Below are positions 1-7,561 of a DNA stretch of 64,000 nt, piece after piece. The stretch is from assembly GCA_019358945.1 (NCBI GenBank), contig JAHHIE010000017.1, positions 1 through 64,000 of the forward strand, written 5' to 3'. The stretch comes from Stenomitos rutilans HA7619-LM2. GTDB lineage: Bacteria > Cyanobacteriota > Cyanobacteriia > Leptolyngbyales > Leptolyngbyaceae. The notes beneath the pieces are model-generated. The model saw only the letters and a program-made list of their open reading frames with translations, had not been told where the DNA came from and made no database searches. Position 1 is the stretch's first letter, and each line of letters starts with the position of its first letter. The translations under genes and the position numbers were made by a program.

Positions 1-93
1 CGCCAGCGCTTTCAAGTGGCGCAGATCGCACACGCGACTGTGTTGACTCAACTGGTCGAATAGTTGACCATACAAATGGGTAGAGGTTGTCAT
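1..93 (-). CDS. Transposase N-terminus, partial (runs off window)
   Basis: An ATG at 91-93 on the minus strand opens a frame of 31 codons that reaches base 1 without a stop (begins MTTSTHLYGQLFDQL, later RVCDLRHLKALA). This resembles the start of IS4-like cyanobacterial transposases, recalled from general pattern only. It differs from the IS701-like remnant next to it, so it probably belongs to a second insertion sequence whose left part lies outside the window. The bases between 94 and about 170 would then hold its promoter and terminal inverted repeat. Confidence 0.45.
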   Translation of the reverse strand, partial: MTTSTHLYGQLFDQLSQHSRVCDLRHLKALA

Positions 94-173
94 GATTTTG
101 GGTGGTTGTGTGGTAACTCCAGCCTCTTATGACTCTCTACCCTCTTCACCAATTTCCTCGTGTTTATTGGGTT

Positions 174-653
174 TCACCTACTTCTGTCAGGCAACCAGGT
201 ATACACCTCGAAGGTTAAAGGCACAATCATCCCCTCAACTAAGCCGTAAGCAGTAACGGCAACAATCCCGTTCTCCTTCTTGCCGACGTTGCCGATGTAT
301 TGTCGTTTGACGTAATCGGTACTGTTTCCCTTCTTGCAGTCGCCAGTCTCATCGATTAACAAAATCAATGCTCTGCCATTCACCACCTTGAGAATCAGTT
401 CCAGTCATTTCTGGCGCAGTTGTTGAGCGCTCCAAGGAGATTCCGTTAAAAAGTGATGTAAGTTTTGTTGATTGTCTAAGCCAACCGCTTTAGTAATCGC
501 GGGCAGGGACTTACGTTTGATCTCGCTGATCATGCCCAAGTGCAGAAGCTTGAAGGCTTCAAAGCTTCGCACTTCTGGAACTATCCCCTCATACAGCTGG
601 CAGTATTCATCGACAAACCGAATCGTCGGTCGAGCCTCTCTCGAAGCTGGCAT
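174..653 (-). pseudogene. IS701-family transposase remnant (in-frame stop, truncated)
   Basis: This is the N-terminal part of an IS701-type DDE transposase. From the ATG at 653 it reads MPASREARPTIRFVDEYCQL, then FEAFKLLHLG and LHHFLTESPW, all typical of the family. A TGA at 405-407 interrupts it in the same frame, and the frame then continues with LILLIDETGD, which holds the first catalytic Asp of the DDE set, and DYVKRQYIGN. It stops at 174-176, far short of the usual 400 or so residues, near the point where another insertion sequence may have landed. The element is therefore dead, both by the nonsense codon and by loss of the C-terminal half. Confidence 0.8.
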
Positions 654-723
654 TATGTCTTGTTTGCACTCTAAACTCTCTACCTCCTATTCTAAATTCT
701 TCTCTTCAAAGTGATTAAAGAGG

Positions 724-1782
724 GGTAAGCCAGAAAATATTTTGGTTGATCGCCAGAACAGTATCAAGGTTTATTTAGCAGGACTTACGCAAATTCTCTA
801 AAACTAGCCCCCCAGCCCCCAAATTTGGGGGAGCAAGCACTCAAAGTCCCCCAGAATTGGGGGATTTAGGGGGCGACTGCGTAAGTCCTATTTAGTTGAT
901 TTTGGTTTTGCCCGGCCGGGTGGTGGAGAGATTGCTACTAGCAGCGTGGTCAAAGGCACGATGGGTTTTATGCCGCCAGAGCAACTATTGAACCGTGAGT
1001 TGACACAGGCTTCGGATTTATACAGTCTGGGAGTGACATTGCTGTGTTTACTGACAGGCACCCGATCGCGTGATGTCGGACAACTCATCAACGAGAACTA
1101 CGGCATCAATTTTAAGAAGCTGCCTCAGCAGGGACGGGTGCTTGAGCGATGGTTGATGGAGATGACAGCACCCCAAGGAGTGGATCGCTATCTAGACGCG
1201 CGATCGGCATTGTACGCATTGCGCCAGGTGGATCTCTCTGCCACAGGCAGGCTTTGGCAGATCATTCCTGCTTTTTCCATCCATCTCCCCAAAGTGCGAT
1301 CAGTCTTAGTTGTTGCTGTCCTCGCAACGATTATCAATTTTTCCCTGGCTGCTTGGAATTTGTTGAAGCAGCCACAGGCTACGTCCAGCCAGCAACCTGC
1401 CTACTATGAGCTACTGAATCAAGCTAACCTGCTTGTTGATAGACAACAATACGAAGCTGCCTTTGCGAGCTATGAAAAAGCTACCCAACTGAATCCTAAA
1501 CAGGTTGAAGTTTGGTATCGTAAAGGGCTCGTGCTCACGTATTTGCGCCGCCATCAAGAAGCACTTGATTGCTTTGAGGCCGCATTACAACCAGGTATGG
1601 AATGGGGCACCTTTCCTGCTGAGCAAGTCTGGTGGAAAAAAGGGTTAACGCTTGCCAGACTTCATCGTAATGCTGAAGCAATACTTGACTACGATCGAGC
1701 CTTGCAGATCAATCCTAATTTGCCTGAAGCTCAAGTCGAGCGACAAGTGTTAGGCCAAGGAAATGTTTGGTTTAATCCTTAG
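724..1782 (+). pseudogene. Ser/Thr protein kinase with TPR domain, disrupted by insertions
   Basis: This is the C-terminal part of a Hanks-type kinase. Bases 727-778 encode KPENILVDRQNSIKVYL, the catalytic-loop region. A 112-bp MITE follows, and the frame resumes at 896 with VDFGFARPGGG, the Mg-binding DFG. Next come GTMGFMPPEQL (activation segment/APE-like) and SDLYSLGVTLLCLLTG. One membrane segment (about 1300-1365, VLVVAVLATIINFSLAAW) separates the kinase from tetratricopeptide repeats (ASYEKATQLNP, LDYDRALQINP). The N-lobe and its ATP-binding lysine are missing. The upstream side is IS701-like DNA, so they were deleted or lie beyond the window. A shortened protein from GTG 946 is possible but could not be an active kinase. 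Confidence 0.8.
779..890. mobile_element. 112-bp MITE inserted in the kinase gene
   Basis: Terminal inverted repeats aggacttacgc (780-790) and gcgtaagtcct (879-889) bound a G/C-rich palindromic interior with no coding capacity. TTTAG flanks it on both sides (774-778 and 891-895), read as a 5-bp target duplication. Removing the element and one copy joins tta-g to tt-gat and restores Leu-Val-Asp-Phe-Gly in frame. A second copy of the same length lies at 51061-51172. Confidence 0.9.
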
Positions 1783-1826
1783 CATCATGACTTATCTAAA
1801 CCATCGGGTTGCTTAGGCAAATCCTT

Positions 1827-1966
1827 TTACCATTTACTCGAAAATGCGCTGGCTTGAGTTCCCGACGAGTGTTGCAAAACCGTGCGGGGTAAAAGGCGCG
1901 GCAGCATGATGGCTTCAACCGCCTTGCGGAAGCCGGAAATCATGTAGGGTCGATCGCGCTTTAGGG
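1827..1966 (-). pseudogene. Possible short-chain dehydrogenase C-terminal remnant
   Basis: On the minus strand a frame reads ALKRDRPYMISGFRKAVEAI and then [10 protein letters not shown] before a stop at 1827. It resembles the C-terminal end of some SDR oxidoreductases, where a PY-hydrophobic-SG stretch and a basic LPR tail are common. No Rossmann fold or YxxxK motif lies upstream, so at best this is a leftover fragment. The assignment rests on a weak pattern match over about 40 residues. Confidence 0.25.
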
Positions 1967-2013
1967 CATTTGGAGGTGACGCGATCAAACAGCAGTTACA
2001 GTTGGCGTGGAGA

Positions 2014-2586
2014 CTAGAGCGACAGGGTTTTGAGATCCAACGCAGTACGCAGGAGTGCCTGAAGTGGAGCTCCACCCACCAGTTGTCGCCGAAACAGATC
2101 GGTCATCAGTGGTTTAATCTGGTTAGACAGGTCAAAGTCGGAATCAAGCTTATGGGCGACGCTTTTCAGGTTTGCGAGCGTTTTGGCATAGAGACCCATG
2201 TTGCCAAGAACACGCAAATGGTTTGCCAGCGCTCGTTGGAGGATGTCGTAGAAGCGCTGGCTGAAGTTAACTTGTGCCAGGTTTAGGTTGTAGTACCGAG
2301 GCAAGAGGCGATCGTCATCGCTTTCCAGTTGTGCCAGGTTGACGGGCTGTACTGGTTCTGCCAATTGCAAGGTGAGTTGAGTACAGCGTTGGGCATCGAG
2401 GTTGACGATCGCGTCTTTGAATTCGACAGTACTGAATGCTTGGCAAGCACTGCTACAATCTGTTGGCACGCAGCAAGACTTTGCGCTGATTGTGCCGTTG
2501 CCGTAGGGTTCGTCGGGTTGTCGATCGCGATCATCCAGCCAGCACAAAATGGGCGTGAGCGCATCCACTGCATTGCCGTCACGCAA
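2014..2586 (-). CDS. Hypothetical protein, possibly 5'-truncated
   Basis: I do not recognise a family. The product (up to 190 aa) begins with a Gly- and Asp-rich stretch (GGTGLRDGNAVDALTPI if read upstream of the TTG) containing several cysteines (SCCVPTDCSSAC). It then becomes helical, with FSQRFYDILQRAL and LFRRQLVGGAP. There is no good ATG: the only starts are TTG at 2586 or the region just upstream, where a stop occurs about 30 bp before a MITE (2638-2762). The reading frame may be the 3' part of a longer gene cut by that element. No neighbour suggests a role. Confidence 0.4.
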   Translation of the reverse strand: MRDGNAVDALTPILCWLDDRDRQPDEPYGNGTISAKSCCVPTDCSSACQAFSTVEFKDAIVNLDAQRCTQLTLQLAEPVQPVNLAQLESDDDRLLPRYYNLNLAQVNFSQRFYDILQRALANHLRVLGNMGLYAKTLANLKSVAHKLDSDFDLSNQIKPLMTDLFRRQLVGGAPLQALLRTALDLKTLSL

Positions 2587-2637
2587 ACCCGTGCCACCAA
2601 TTAGTTCCCGTTAAATCTTGCTGTAATCGTATTGACC

Positions 2638-2762
2638 AGGATTTACGCAGACTCTCTAAAACCAGCCCCCAGCACCAAGTTTGGGAAACTTTGAGTTCTC
2701 CCAAACTTGGGGGCTTAAAGCCCTTTGGGCACACAAGAAAAGGGGGCGGCTGCGTAAGTCCT
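2638..2762. mobile_element. Diverged MITE, aggacttacgc family
   Basis: The ends are aggatttacgc (2638-2648) and gcgtaagtcct (2752-2762), imperfect versions of the terminal repeats at 780 and 889. The interior again has paired C-rich and G-rich blocks around AAGTTTGGGAA and CCCAAACTTGGGG. At about 125 bp it is longer than the 112-bp copies and shows no clear target duplication, so it is probably older. It sits between the unknown minus-strand gene and the chrA promoter. Confidence 0.7.
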
Positions 2763-2823
2763 ATACTTATTAAAAACCATGACCAGTTTTTGGTCTCTTA
2801 AGTATAGAAAACCGTGATCGTGC
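2761..2823 (+). promoter_or_regulatory. Palindrome and direct repeats upstream of chrA
   Basis: A perfect 9-bp inverted repeat, ctatactta (2761-2769) and taagtatag (2799-2807), lies 50-100 bp before the chrA start. Two similar direct repeats also occur, aaaaccatgacc (about 2773-2784) and aaaaccgtgatc (about 2808-2819). The arrangement would suit a regulator-binding region, but the first arm overlaps the end of the MITE by two bases. No known operator consensus is recognised. Confidence 0.35.
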
Positions 2824-2858
2824 AGTAGCATCTTTTGAGATAAGAATGCACAACTATC

Positions 2859-4076
2859 ATGTCTGAGACTCAGGGAAAAGTATCGGTTGAAACACACGAC
2901 ACTCCTTATAAGCAACTCGCTGCCGCACGCAAGCAGCAGCGAGTAAAAGAGTTAGCATGGGTCTTTCTTAAGCTGGGAACGATCGCGTTTGGTGGCCCCG
3001 CTGCTCATATTGCCATGATGGATAATGAAGTCGTCAAGCGGCGGCAGTGGATGAGCCGAGAAGCGCTGCTGGATCTGCTCGGCGTGACTAATCTTATCCC
3101 TGGCCCCAACTCGACGGAATTGGCAATTCACATTGGCTATGAGCGTGCAGGTTGGAAGGGCTTGGTCATTGCGGGAACCTGCTTTATTCTGCCTGCCATG
3201 CTGGTTGTGTGGGCACTGGCAGCCGTTTATGTCCGCTTTCAAACCATTCCCGCTGTGGGTTGGCTGCTGTATGGCGTGAAGCCCGTCATCATTGCGATCG
3301 TACTTCAGGCATTGTGGAAGCTCGGCAAAGCAGCGATTAAGGATATGCCAACGGCGATCGCGGGACTCACAGTGCTTGCCGCCTTCTGGCTCAACGTTAA
3401 CGAGATTGTACTGCTGCTGCTGGCAGGATTGGGCGTGATGCTGTACGAAAATCTGCGGCGTGGTGGCACCGGGGCCGCTGTCTTACTCCCTCTGACGGGT
3501 GTGTTGGCACAAGTAGGGACGACCACGATCGCTGTGGGCAAAGCGACCTGGCTTCAGGTGTTTTTGGTCTTTCTCAAGATTGGCTCAGTGCTCTATGGCA
3601 GTGGGTATGTGCTGCTTGCTTTCCTCCAACGTGATTTGGTAGAGCGTACTCATTGGCTCACCTCCCAACAGCTTTTGGATGCCGTCGCAATCGGGCAAAT
3701 TACTCCCGGCCCTGTCTTCACCACGGCAACGTTCATTGGCTACTTGCTGGCAGGGAATGCAGGCGCAATCGCAGGCACGATCGGCATTTTCTTGCCTGCC
3801 TTTGTTTTCGTCGCGCTGGTGAATCCCTGGGTGTCCAAACTGCGGTCGTCTCCCTGGGCAAGCGGCTTTTTAGATGGCGTGAATGCGGCTTCACTGGGCT
3901 TAATGGCAGTCGTTACCTACACGCTGGCGCACGAAACGCTTGTGGATTGGTTGACCGTCCTAGTGGCATTGATCAGCGCGATCATTGTGTTTCGGTTCAA
4001 GGTCAATTCTGCATGGCTGGTGCTGGCAGGTGCCGCGATCGGGTGGTTGACGCAAACACTAGGCTGGCTTGCGTAA
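2859..4076 (+). CDS. chrA: Chromate transporter ChrA
   Basis: This is a 405-residue inner-membrane protein of the CHR family, which exports chromate using the membrane potential. It is the long, two-domain form. The first half has the signature FLKLGTIAFGGPAAHIAMM and later LIPGPNSTELAIHIGY. The second half repeats the pattern as FLKIGSVLYGSGYVLLAFL and QITPGPVFTTATFIGY, the inverted duplication typical of the family. About ten hydrophobic segments are evident. The ATG at 2859 follows a short intergenic region with a palindrome. It lies about 140 bp ahead of arsM on the same strand, so the two may form a metal(loid) resistance pair, though no arsR- or chrB-like regulator is visible. Confidence 0.93.
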   Translation: MSETQGKVSVETHDTPYKQLAAARKQQRVKELAWVFLKLGTIAFGGPAAHIAMMDNEVVKRRQWMSREALLDLLGVTNLIPGPNSTELAIHIGYERAGWKGLVIAGTCFILPAMLVVWALAAVYVRFQTIPAVGWLLYGVKPVIIAIVLQALWKLGKAAIKDMPTAIAGLTVLAAFWLNVNEIVLLLLAGLGVMLYENLRRGGTGAAVLLPLTGVLAQVGTTTIAVGKATWLQVFLVFLKIGSVLYGSGYVLLAFLQRDLVERTHWLTSQQLLDAVAIGQITPGPVFTTATFIGYLLAGNAGAIAGTIGIFLPAFVFVALVNPWVSKLRSSPWASGFLDGVNAASLGLMAVVTYTLAHETLVDWLTVLVALISAIIVFRFKVNSAWLVLAGAAIGWLTQTLGWLA

Positions 4077-4215
4077 GTGGCTTCAACCTTTCTTCAGAAA
4101 GTACTTCTTTACCTCGTAATCACAGCTACTAGACTGAAGGTGAAGTGGCTCTGTTAGACGACGTTCGATCGCCTGACAAGGCTAGATTAACGAGAAAAAG
4201 TTCAGAGAAAAACCG

Positions 4216-5439
4216 ATGGTTGACCTTGCCTCACCCAAACAGACGGCCTGCTTCGAACCGTCCGTCACTGTTGCCTATGATGCTGAACAGGCTGTCTTAC
4301 AGCGCTATGAAGCTGGAGCACGCCAACCTGAAGCAGCGCTTTGTTGCCCTACAGATGGATACGATGCCCAATACTTGGAAAAGCTGCCATCAGAAATCAT
4401 CGAAAAAGACTACGGCTGCGGCGATCCCACCAAATACGTTGCTGTGGGCGAAACCGTCGTTGATTTGGGGTCTGGAGCGGGGAAGAACTGCTACATTCTG
4501 GCGCAGAAAGTGGGTGCTACGGGACGAGTGATCGGCGTAGACTTCAATGATGAAATGCTCTCGCTGTCGCGGAAATATCTTGATGAGATGGCAGACAAGC
4601 TGGGCTATCGTAACGTCTCGTTTGTGAACGGGAAAATTCAAGATCTGGCGTTGGATCGCGATCGCGCCCAAACCTGGCTAGCAAGGTATCCCATCACCAA
4701 TCTCGATCGTCTGAGTGCCTTTGAAGCCGAATGCGCCCGTTTGCGGCAGGAACACCCCTTAATTGCTGACAACAGTATTGATGTCGTCATTTCTAACTGT
4801 GTGCTTAATCTGGTGCGTCCTCAAGACAAACAGCAGTTGTTTCAAGAGATCTATCGCGTGCTGAAACGCGGTGGACGCGCCGTGATTTCTGATATCGTGT
4901 GTGACGAAGACCCAACCCTTGCCATTCTGAATGATCCCGACTTGTGGAGTGGTTGTATTGCAGGTGCTTTCCGTGAAGATACCTTTCTAGAGATGTTTGA
5001 GCAGGCTGGCTTCTACGGTGTCGAAATTTTGGTGCGTCAGGCAGAACCTTGGCAAGTCATTAATGGCATTGAATTTCGCTCCATGACGGTACGCGCCTTC
5101 AAAGGTAAAGAGGGGGACTGCTGGGAACGCAATCAGGCCGTGATCTACAAAGGCCCCTGGAAAGCAGTGCAGGACGACGATGGACATATACTCTACCGGG
5201 GTCAGCGGATGAGCGTTTGCGACAAAACGTTCAAGATCTATACTGACGCCACCAGTCCTTACCAGCAGGACATCATTCCCATCACACCGCAGACAGACAT
5301 TCCTTTAGAAACGGCCCAGCAGTTTGATTGCGCGCGCGATCGCGTCCGTCACCCTCACGAAACGAAAGGAACGGACTATCACGCCACCATCACAGCCGCT
5401 TCCAATTCCTGCTGTGACCCATCGGAAAGCTGCTGTTAA
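4216..5439 (+). CDS. arsM: Arsenite S-adenosylmethionine methyltransferase ArsM
   Basis: This enzyme methylates As(III) using S-adenosylmethionine, giving methylated and partly volatile arsenicals in the cytoplasm. The 407-residue product has the SAM-binding loop VVDLGSGAGKNCYIL (about residues 81-95) followed by GVDFNDEM. Cysteines sit where the family binds arsenic: Cys195 in SNCVLNL and Cys247 in WSGCIAG, with candidate third ligands at Cys43/44 and Cys68. The C-terminus ends in a Cys-rich tail (CCDPSESCC) that could add metal(loid) binding and is common in algal and cyanobacterial versions. The ATG at 4216 precedes MVDLASPKQT. A strong stem-loop follows the stop. The gene is downstream of chrA. 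Confidence 0.93.
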   Translation: MVDLASPKQTACFEPSVTVAYDAEQAVLQRYEAGARQPEAALCCPTDGYDAQYLEKLPSEIIEKDYGCGDPTKYVAVGETVVDLGSGAGKNCYILAQKVGATGRVIGVDFNDEMLSLSRKYLDEMADKLGYRNVSFVNGKIQDLALDRDRAQTWLARYPITNLDRLSAFEAECARLRQEHPLIADNSIDVVISNCVLNLVRPQDKQQLFQEIYRVLKRGGRAVISDIVCDEDPTLAILNDPDLWSGCIAGAFREDTFLEMFEQAGFYGVEILVRQAEPWQVINGIEFRSMTVRAFKGKEGDCWERNQAVIYKGPWKAVQDDDGHILYRGQRMSVCDKTFKIYTDATSPYQQDIIPITPQTDIPLETAQQFDCARDRVRHPHETKGTDYHATITAASNSCCDPSESCC

Positions 5440-5464
5440 TCGCTCATCTATGAGTGCTGAAAAG

Positions 5465-5505
5465 AATGGGCTGGTTGCAGGCTCTCAATCTGCAATCAGC
5501 CCATT
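5465..5505. terminator. Stem-loop terminator after arsM
   Basis: A long, near-perfect hairpin: AATGGGCTG plus TTGCAG on the left pair with CTGCAA plus CAGCCCATT on the right, around a 9-base loop. It begins 26 bp after the arsM stop and touches the 3' end of the small convergent gene at 5504, so it can serve both strands. No long U-tract follows, which is usual in cyanobacteria. Confidence 0.7.
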
Positions 5506-5704
5506 ATTCGACAAAGCGCTGCTGGTCATCGCTTTCCATCAAGCGCTGTTTTAGTTTTCTTCGCAAGCGGTGCAATGCTCGTTTACCAATCACTGATAGA
5601 AGATAATTAGCGGCGATCGTGGGGGTTTTAAAGAATCCCAACGTGACCAGCTCATTCACGATCGCCGCGTTTTCGGGGTTCAACTCTACTCGCTGTCTGG
5701 ACAT
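5504..5704 (-). CDS. Small hypothetical protein, possible ribbon-helix-helix
   Basis: A 66-residue product from the ATG at 5704 (MSRQRVELNPENAAIVNEL, then FKTPTIAANYLLSVIG and a basic tail RRKLKQRL). The layout is a short beta-like start with RVEL, a helix, a turn, a second helix and a positive C-terminus. That is reminiscent of small ribbon-helix-helix DNA-binding proteins or antitoxins, but the similarity is only in shape. No toxin-like partner is adjacent. A TTG seven codons upstream would also be in frame. It converges on arsM and shares its terminator. Confidence 0.5.
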   Translation of the reverse strand: MSRQRVELNPENAAIVNELVTLGFFKTPTIAANYLLSVIGKRALHRLRRKLKQRLMESDDQQRFVE

Positions 5705-6293
5705 GTGCGCCTGATGCTCTCTCAAAACATACGGATTTCTTTCGCCTGGTAGAGCCCTTAAACCGTCAATTTTTCGACTTTAGAGATTACAAAGAAAGCG
5801 GTTTGAATGCCAAACCTGTCAATGACAATTTTATTTGTGTCAACAACAGGGCTATTCGCCTTCTACGTCACAATCTAACCACCCTGATCGATGCTCAATG
5901 CCCAACTCTCTCACTGTGCGTGCAAGAAGCACTCTAAACCGTCCTTGAAAGCAAGGGTGCATCCTTTTACACGCCAAGTTAGTGCTGGAGCACACTGCTC
6001 TTTACATAAGTTTTACACATAGAACCGTCAACTTTACATAAAATTTACAAAATAAGTTTGGGGAACTTTTGAAGATCCTTCCCTACATGCTTAAAGCCAG
6101 TTGTGCAACCATCTACTACCGCCTTGAGCACTTAATTGTTTTGATTCGTTTGCCTATCCTCTATCGACTCATAGGTTTGCTTAGGCGCGAGTACGTTGAT
6201 CCTCATCGCGTCTGCTTCCTTGCGTTGCAGGTCGCTTTCTTGCTTCAAAAGGCCAAAGCGCTGTCGTATGCCTCGATCGAGATCAAGGCCACT
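5705..6293. other. Intergenic region without a supported gene
   Basis: A/T-richer non-coding DNA between two small minus-strand genes. It contains a few short repeats of TTTACATAA near 6002 and 6035, next to two copies of the short string gaaccgtcaac. A plus-strand frame at 6069-6356 overlaps the next gene antisense and has no coding features I trust. No tRNA-like cloverleaf was seen. Confidence 0.5.
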
Positions 6294-6587
6294 TTATTCC
6301 CAGGTAGAGATTGGCCTCAAAATGGCTGGAATTTCAGCCTGAGCTGGAAACTCTAGCTGGGTTTCTCGCAAGCCCAGGTAGCCCGATTCAGTGAAAGAAA
6401 GCAACATCCGCTGGAGTGCCAGCCAGACATCGGCTTCATACTCCCAATCGCGCTGGCGATGGGCTTGAGCGGCAATCGATCGCAACGCCCAAAAATAACT
6501 GTTCCGTACCACCGAACCGCCTTTTTTGTAGGCCGGTACGTCTTCGTGGTGAAGAAACACAATTTCTTGCTCAATTCTGGCTCTCAT
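6294..6587 (-). CDS. Conserved-looking small hypothetical protein
   Basis: A 97-residue product from the ATG at 6587: MRARIEQEIVFLHHEDVPAY, then VRNSYFWALRSIAAQAHRQRD, WLALQRMLLSFTESGYLG, and a C-terminus with PAILRPI. It is well balanced, soluble and helical, with no signal peptide or membrane segment. The composition looks like a real cyanobacterial gene of unknown function. A TTG extension to 6638 is possible but adds a poorly coding stretch. No domain is recognised, and both neighbours are separated by long gaps. Confidence 0.5.
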   Translation of the reverse strand: MRARIEQEIVFLHHEDVPAYKKGGSVVRNSYFWALRSIAAQAHRQRDWEYEADVWLALQRMLLSFTESGYLGLRETQLEFPAQAEIPAILRPISTWE

Positions 6588-6823
6588 AAGGCTAGTACAC
6601 CTTGTCGGAAACAACCTGTCACTTTCACAAAAGCTCAAAGGCAGAAATAACGAAGCTTTTGCCTTCCTACTTCTGCCTTTCTACACTAGGAAGGTTCGCT
6701 TTTTGCTTGACGATTTACACCGAAAGCATCGCTTTAGACAACTTATAAAGTTAGTTAAAGTTGTAGTTGCATATACAGGCACTTTAAAGTTTGTGCAGCC
6801 AGAATAGAGGCATAGAAATCTCC

Positions 6824-6930
6824 GAATGATTCAGAGGGATCGCTGGCAACCTGATGATCTCAATAGCGAAAGCACGGCTGCGGACAAAGCTATATCCGCA
6901 GGCTGTTGTGGTGCGAAGGTGTGGCTGTCA
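6824..6930 (+). ncRNA. Candidate structured leader RNA
   Basis: Between 6588 and 6990 there is no gene, but the last 170 bases hold nested pairing: TCGCT (6840-6844) with AGCGA (6865-6869), and CTGCGGA (6878-6884) with TCCGCAG (6895-6901), closed further by GCAC near 6871 and GTGC near 6911. It lies 60 bp before a zinc-ribbon gene. It matches no riboswitch consensus I could check by eye, so it is only a structural candidate. Confidence 0.25.
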
Positions 6931-6990
6931 TATTAAAGCAGCGTTTCAAACGTAACGATTTAAAACTCTAAAGATTAAACGGGTGATGAA

Positions 6991-7257
6991 ATGGCAACTT
7001 GCCCTTTATGCTCTGACATTTTACTGCGCCATCTTCGCTCTGGTAAACCCTACTGGCTTTGTCGGCGTTGCCGCGTCGAAATTTTAGAAAAGAAAGATTT
7101 AACGGCAAAAAACTACCCTGCACACGAGGCTAGTCCCAGAGCGCTTCCACTTCCCATCCCTGCACATCACGCCGTCATCCGATTGCCAACGCTAGAGCGT
7201 GATTCCCCTGCCGGACGTGTTCAGCATCAACAGCCCTCTATGACGATCGACGTTTAG
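6991..7257 (+). CDS. Small zinc-ribbon-like protein
   Basis: An 88-residue protein with a treble of cysteine pairs near its start: CPLC at residues 4-7 and CRRC at about 24-27 (ATCPLCSDILLRHLRSG, then PYWLCRRCRVEI). This spacing fits a compact zinc ribbon. The rest is Pro/His-rich and probably disordered. Such proteins often sit by signalling genes in cyanobacteria. Here the next gene is an HD-GYP response regulator about 300 bp downstream on the same strand. Binding of zinc is inferred from the motif only, and the partner is unknown. Confidence 0.6.
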   Translation: MATCPLCSDILLRHLRSGKPYWLCRRCRVEILEKKDLTAKNYPAHEASPRALPLPIPAHHAVIRLPTLERDSPAGRVQHQQPSMTIDV

Positions 7258-7561
7258 CCAGCTTCAGGCGGCTTGGTTGCCTGATCGCTCAAGTGCGTAC
7301 TGCGTCCGAGGTTTGATTGTTGCACCGTGAGTAACAGCCGCAACACATCAAGCGCTTCTTTGACAGGATTTACGTTGATCCTCGTGAACTTACCCAGTTT
7401 GCAGAGCACTGATCTCCGTGAAAAGCCCGATTTCGCGCTCCTGGCAATTGCTCATACTAGAGTTCAACACCCTGATAAAAACACCACACTTGCTAGTAGC
7501 ACGCAGTGAGCGGTGCTCCATTAGACGAGTGTGTTTTATCCCTATCGTGAGGTCTGCTTTA
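7258..7561 (+). other. Intergenic or leader region before the HD-GYP regulator
   Basis: About 300 bp without a convincing gene. The regulator's reading frame extends upstream to 7418, but that part (with stretches such as LLVARSERCSIRR) does not look like protein. The gene very likely starts at 7562, and this is untranslated sequence. No hairpin terminator or tRNA was seen. Confidence 0.45.

Noticed and set aside
2283-2600. 105-codon minus-strand frame overlapping the 2014-2586 gene
   Set aside because: It is a frame shadow with Trp/Met/Ser-rich composition, and the other frame is longer and more protein-like.
5465-5505. arsM terminator hairpin considered as a MITE
   Set aside because: It is only 41 bp with a 9-base loop and no flanking duplication, and it does not recur in the window.
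6069-6356. 95-codon plus-strand frame in a gene-poor region
   Set aside because: It overlaps the 3' end of the gene at 6294-6587 antisense and has no ribosome site or recognisable pattern.
6850-6872. CTGATGA followed by GAAA, resembling a hammerhead ribozyme core
   Set aside because: The bases between the two boxes (TCTCAATAGC) cannot form stem II, and no cleavage-site stem III is evident.
6824-6930. c-di-GMP-I (GEMM) riboswitch upstream of the HD-GYP gene
   Set aside because: The GCAAACC core, the tetraloop receptor and the conserved GGGACGCAAAGCC join are not present.
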